NCBI GenBank assembly: GCA_937907405.1
Contig: CALCIC010000911.1
Span: 1-9,240 of the forward strand
DNA from: an uncultured Isosphaeraceae bacterium
GTDB lineage: Bacteria; Planctomycetota; Planctomycetia; Isosphaerales; Isosphaeraceae
DNA length: 9,240 nt
Direction: 5' to 3'
Shown: positions 6,568 through 9,240 of the stretch, piece by piece
Layout of the letters: the number at the start of each line of letters is the position of its first letter
Numbering within the stretch: position 1 is the first letter of the stretch
Program-made: the position numbers and the translations under genes
The notes under the pieces: model-generated
Seen by the model: only the letters and a program-made list of their open reading frames with translations
What the model was told of the DNA's origin: nothing
The model's database searches: none

Positions 6568-7041
6568 ATGGCAATCGACTCATTGATTCAGCGCAAGGTG
6601 ATGGGCAAGTTCGCCACGGGGGTGACGGTGGTCACCACGGGGGGGCCCGCGGGCTTGCACGGGCTGACGGCGAACGCGGTCGCGTCGCTCTCGCTCGATC
6701 CGCCGCTGGTGCTCGTGGCGGTCGACAAGCGGGCGCACAGCCTCGACTTCCTCAAGGGCAACCGCTGCTTCGCCGTGAACGTCCTCCGGCTCGATCAGGA
6801 AGCGGTCTCGAAGCGGTTCGCCACCCCCGGACCCAAGGACTTCGACGGCCTCGAATACACGACGGACGCGACCGAATCCCCGGTGCTGGCCGGCTGCCTG
6901 GCCTACGTCGATTGCCGGGTCGCGGACGTCCTGCCGGGGGGCGATCATGAGATCTTCCTCGGCGAGGTCGTCTCCGGCGCGGCCCATGACGGCGACCCCC
7001 TGCTTTACTTTTCCGGCGGCTACCATCGGTTGGCCAAATAA
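6568..7041 (+). CDS. Flavin reductase-like domain protein (FMN-binding split barrel)
   Basis: This 157-residue protein covers the full flavin reductase-like domain and nothing else. FATGVTVVTT (15-24), GLTANAVASLSLDPPLVLVAV (starting at 32) and the C-terminal part with GGDHEIFLGEV (124-134) and PLLYFSGGYHRL (144-155) are the standard landmarks of this FMN-binding family, including the conserved His in GDHE. Characterised relatives use NAD(P)H to reduce FMN or FAD and pass it to a partner monooxygenase, as with HpaC and its partner HpaB. No such monooxygenase is encoded in the window, so its partner is elsewhere or it acts as a general flavin reductase. It is cytoplasmic, with no signal peptide. 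No clear ribosome binding site precedes the ATG, but the start matches the usual N-terminus of the family. The transporter gene follows 68 bases downstream on the same strand, probably in the same transcript. Confidence 0.9.
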   Translation: MAIDSLIQRKVMGKFATGVTVVTTGGPAGLHGLTANAVASLSLDPPLVLVAVDKRAHSLDFLKGNRCFAVNVLRLDQEAVSKRFATPGPKDFDGLEYTTDATESPVLAGCLAYVDCRVADVLPGGDHEIFLGEVVSGAAHDGDPLLYFSGGYHRLAK

Positions 7042-7109
7042 ACACAATACGATCCTGCGATGGGACGACGCGGTCCTGAACCCTTCCTCTTCGACTTCGA
7101 CGATCTCAC

Positions 7110-8579
7110 ATGAATCGATCCGAACCGAGCCCGGGCTCCTCGACGCGGTGGTGGAGCGAGCTGACGACGGCTCACTGGTGGGTGCTGGTCGTCGCCATCC
7201 TCGGCTGGCTGTTCGACGCGATGGACCAGCGGCTGTTCATCCTGGCGCGGTCGCCGGCGATCCAGGAGTTGGTCCCCGGGCTTTCCGCCGATCGGCTGAC
7301 GACCCTGGCCGGCTGGGCGACAGCGTTCTTCATCGCCGGCTGGGCGACGGGGGGCCTGGTCTTCGGGCTGCTCGGCGACCGCTGGGGGCGGGTCCGGACG
7401 TTGTCGTTGACGATCCTCGTCTACTCGATCTTCACCGGGCTGTCGGGCCTGGCGCGGTCGTGGCCGGAATTCGCGGCGTACCGGTTCCTCTGCGGGATGG
7501 GGATCGGCGGCGAGTACGCGGCGGGGGTCGCGCTGGTGGCCGAGGCGATGCCCGCGCGCGCCCGGCCGTTCGCATTGGGGATCGTCCAGGCCGGCTCGTC
7601 GATCGGCGCGATCGTCGGCTCGGCCCTCAGCCTGCTCATCGGCCCGCAGACGAAGTTTTACGGCTACGCGGGATGGCGCGTGCTGTTCTTCTTCGGCGTG
7701 ATCCCCAGCCTGCTGGTGCTGTTGATCCGGGTCCGGGTGAAGGAGCCCGACCGCTGGCTCCGCGCCCGCGACGAGTCGAAATCCGAGGGGGTGGAGAAGC
7801 AGCTCGGCGACGTCCGCGCGATCTTCCGCGATCCGGTGCTCAGGCGGCGGACGATGATCGGCATGACGTTGGGGATGGTGGGGCAGATCGGCCTCTGGAG
7901 CATCGGCCTGTTCACGCCCGAACTGGTCCGCGGCAGCCTGCTGGCCGAGCGCAGGCGGGCCGTCGCTTCCGAGCTCATCGAAGGGCCCGGGGCGTGGGCC
8001 GCCGCGCTTGACGCGCCCAACCTCGACGAGCTCGCCCGCGCGACGACCTCCGACCCCGATGAGGCCGCCGCCCGGTCGGCGTCGTGGAAGCGCGAGGCCG
8101 ACGGCTACGTCGGCTGGGGGACGCTCCTGCAAGACGTCGGCTCGTTCTTCGGGGCGCCCCTGTGCACCTGGGTGGCGATCCGGTTCGGCCGCCGCCACGC
8201 GTTCGCGCTCGCCTATTCGATGGCGCTGGCCGCCGCCTGGCTCACGTTCGGGCTCTTGACCACCGGCGGCGACGTCTTCTGGATGCTTCCCCTGCTCGGC
8301 TTTTGCACCTGCGGGATCTTCGGCGTGGTCGTCGTTTATCTTCCCGAGCTTTACCCGACCCGGCTGCGGACGACCGGGACGGGCTTCTGCTACAACATCG
8401 CGCGGTACGTCACCGCCACCGGGCCGCTCTTGCTCGGCAAACTGGCGGTGGTGTTCGGCGCGCTCGGCTATGCTCAACCGATCCGCCCGGCGGCGATGAG
8501 CCTGGCGCTCATCTATCTCCTCGGCCTGGCCGTGGTCCCCTTCGCCCCGGAGACTCGCGGCCAGCCGCTGCCCGAGTAA
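7110..8579 (+). CDS. Major facilitator superfamily transporter (sugar/organic acid porter-like)
   Basis: This 489-residue inner-membrane transporter has hydrophobic stretches consistent with 12 segments. Family landmarks are the TM1 acidic residues in LFDAMDQ (34-40), motif A GLLGDRWGR (86-94) between TM2 and TM3, CGMGIGGEYAAG (128-139) in TM4, the second-half RFGRR (358-362), LPELYPTRLRTTGTG (411-425) and a C-terminal PETRG (480-484). These fit proton-coupled sugar or aromatic/organic acid porters; the substrate is not determinable. An unusual hydrophilic, Ala/Glu/Arg-rich insert (about 275-332) follows TM7, where the periplasmic loop would normally be short. No ribosome binding site is seen before the ATG at 7110. 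Placement 68 bases after the flavin reductase gene suggests a shared transcript and, by inference, uptake of a compound oxidised by a flavin-dependent enzyme. The gene converges on the small gene at 8621-8941. Confidence 0.92.
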   Translation: MNRSEPSPGSSTRWWSELTTAHWWVLVVAILGWLFDAMDQRLFILARSPAIQELVPGLSADRLTTLAGWATAFFIAGWATGGLVFGLLGDRWGRVRTLSLTILVYSIFTGLSGLARSWPEFAAYRFLCGMGIGGEYAAGVALVAEAMPARARPFALGIVQAGSSIGAIVGSALSLLIGPQTKFYGYAGWRVLFFFGVIPSLLVLLIRVRVKEPDRWLRARDESKSEGVEKQLGDVRAIFRDPVLRRRTMIGMTLGMVGQIGLWSIGLFTPELVRGSLLAERRRAVASELIEGPGAWAAALDAPNLDELARATTSDPDEAAARSASWKREADGYVGWGTLLQDVGSFFGAPLCTWVAIRFGRRHAFALAYSMALAAAWLTFGLLTTGGDVFWMLPLLGFCTCGIFGVVVVYLPELYPTRLRTTGTGFCYNIARYVTATGPLLLGKLAVVFGALGYAQPIRPAAMSLALIYLLGLAVVPFAPETRGQPLPE

Positions 8580-8620
8580 ATGTGCCTTCCGGACCAGCCT
8601 CCGCCTCAATGCCAACCGCG

Positions 8621-8941
8621 TTAATAATCGTCGATGACGTTGCCCTCCGAGTCGTAGACCGGGGCCGCATCGACGAGTTGATCATACAATTCGAACTCCC
8701 CGGTCTTCAGGCGCCAATCGTCCCCACGCACCTCCCACATGGCCACGAGGCCGAGCAACTCTTCCGGCGACGTGGCGCTGAACGCACGTCGGTCCTTCTC
8801 GGCGTCGTACTGGGCAACCAGGGCGCCGTCATGGTCTTGGTTGTACCAGATGAAGAGTGTGTAGCCCTTCGCTCGCAGGGCCTGGAGAGCGGGGATCATG
8901 GTGTTGCCGGCGCCGCGGATCGACAACCGAAGCTCCTCCAT
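8621..8941 (-). CDS. Small acidic hypothetical protein
   Basis: This 106-residue protein has no signal peptide or membrane segment and is not recognised. Its reality is supported by a strong ribosome binding site (GGAGG 6 bases before the ATG, within a G-rich run), codon use like the neighbouring genes, and a mixed, globular-looking composition rather than the Arg/Pro-rich look of shadow frames. It contains LRAKGYTLFIWYNQDHDG (23-40) and a very acidic end with YDSEGNVIDDY, rich in Asp, Glu and Trp. Such small acidic proteins include immunity proteins and partner inhibitors, but no toxin gene is adjacent in the window, so this is only a possibility. It converges with the transporter gene with 41 bases between the stop codons. 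Confidence 0.75.
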   Translation of the reverse strand: MEELRLSIRGAGNTMIPALQALRAKGYTLFIWYNQDHDGALVAQYDAEKDRRAFSATSPEELLGLVAMWEVRGDDWRLKTGEFELYDQLVDAAPVYDSEGNVIDDY

Positions 8942-9062
8942 CCGTCCCTCCCCCTGATGTTTAGGCGTTCGGCAGGAAATATCGTACCTGTCTCTCCTTG
9001 CCGCCTGACGACCCGACGCTTTTGATCATCACGCCGTCGGCGGCGACGCCGGGATTGGATTA

Positions 9063-9113
9063 TCAGCCCGACGCGCGAGCGAGGGTTCTTTGATCGTCAG
9101 CCCGACGCGCGAG
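9063..9113. repeat. Two 17-base direct repeats, period 34
   Basis: TCAGCCCGACGCGCGAG occurs exactly at 9063-9079 and again at 9097-9113. A related, shortened form (CCCGACGC followed directly by TTTTGAT) lies at 9012-9026, where the second copy has GCGAG between the same two words. Two units are too few for a CRISPR array; this looks like a dispersed intergenic repeat family. Confidence 0.7.
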
Positions 9114-9152
9114 TTTTGATGTTGCGCGGTTTGCGATTCGAGCACATGAGAA

Positions 9153-9240
9153 GCGAGCGCCGAATTCCCTTCTCCCCCCGGGAGGAGGTGCCCGAAGGGC
9201 GGATGAGGGTCGCCGGATTCATCACGGATTCGGATTCTCG
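9153..9240. repeat. Composite palindromic repeat element, partial copy cut by the window end
   Basis: Positions 9167-9209 match the reverse complement of 146-188 at 41 of 43 positions. The next 31 bases (9210-9240) match the reverse complement of 115-145 at 25 of 31, so this is the same element as at the left end, in the opposite orientation, continuing beyond the window. The 14 bases before the arm (9153-9166) also match the flank at 189-202 except for one base. One arm difference turns an A-T pair of the 9-bp stem into a G-T wobble, so pairing is kept. Confidence 0.8.

Larger units (their letters stand above)
8942..9240. other. Gene-free right end carrying repeats
   Basis: No reading frame here has a protein-like composition. 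The stretch contains the promoter and ribosome binding site region of the small minus-strand gene (near 8942-8955), a pair of 17-base direct repeats (9063-9113), a degenerate related sequence near 9012-9026, and a partial copy of the left-end palindromic element (9153-9240). Confidence 0.65.

Noticed and set aside
7020..8615. Long minus-strand open frame (531 codons) opposite the transporter
   Set aside because: Composition dominated by Arg, Pro, Asp and Glu with no domain; the plus strand encodes a clear 12-segment transporter.
8580..8624. Tiny 14-codon open frame right after the transporter stop codon
   Set aside because: No ribosome binding site, Pro/Gln-rich, no sign of selection.
9063..9113. 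Direct repeats considered as a CRISPR array
   Set aside because: Only two units, the 17-base repeats and spacers are too short, and there are no cas genes.

Overview
The window is GC-rich with a strong preference for G or C at third codon positions. It carries a secreted sulfatase, a Tat-exported Gfo/Idh/MocA oxidoreductase and an ECF sigma/zinc-finger pair, separated by palindromic repeats. This combination points to a planctomycete, most likely near the Isosphaeraceae (Paludisphaera, Singulisphaera or Aquisphaera type). That placement is inferred from gene content and style and was not tested by a search.

Layout. Positions 1-263 hold a palindromic repeat element. A secreted sulfatase (264-1655, minus) diverges from a secreted SGNH-type acetylesterase of the sialate O-acetylesterase family (1850-3418, plus). 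The gap between them contains a short stretch that looks like the decayed tail of another gene. A 372-base intergenic region follows, with a nested inverted-repeat cassette, and then a Tat-signal Gfo/Idh/MocA oxidoreductase (3791-5260, plus). Next is a minus-strand pair, an ECF sigma factor (5583-6194) and an overlapping 77-residue zinc-finger protein (5375-5608), then a 373-base divergent intergenic region. After it come a flavin reductase-like protein (6568-7041, plus) and a major facilitator transporter (7110-8579, plus). A small acidic protein of unknown function (8621-8941, minus) and a gene-free right end with direct repeats and a second copy of the left-end element complete the window.

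How the genes may work together. Sulfatase, acetylesterase and exported oxidoreductase fit the planctomycete habit of processing sulfated and acetylated polysaccharides or glycoconjugates outside the cytoplasm: one removes sulfate esters, one removes acetyl esters, and the third acts on a sugar or derivative. The three do not form a single operon. The sigma factor and zinc-finger protein look like a translationally coupled sigma/anti-sigma unit. The flavin reductase and transporter are probably cotranscribed, but their substrate cannot be read from the sequence.

I did not find a clear new multi-gene system. The most distinctive sequence is the nested inverted-repeat cassette at 3503-3658. Both of its repeat pairs differ mainly by paired changes that keep the hairpin stems intact.
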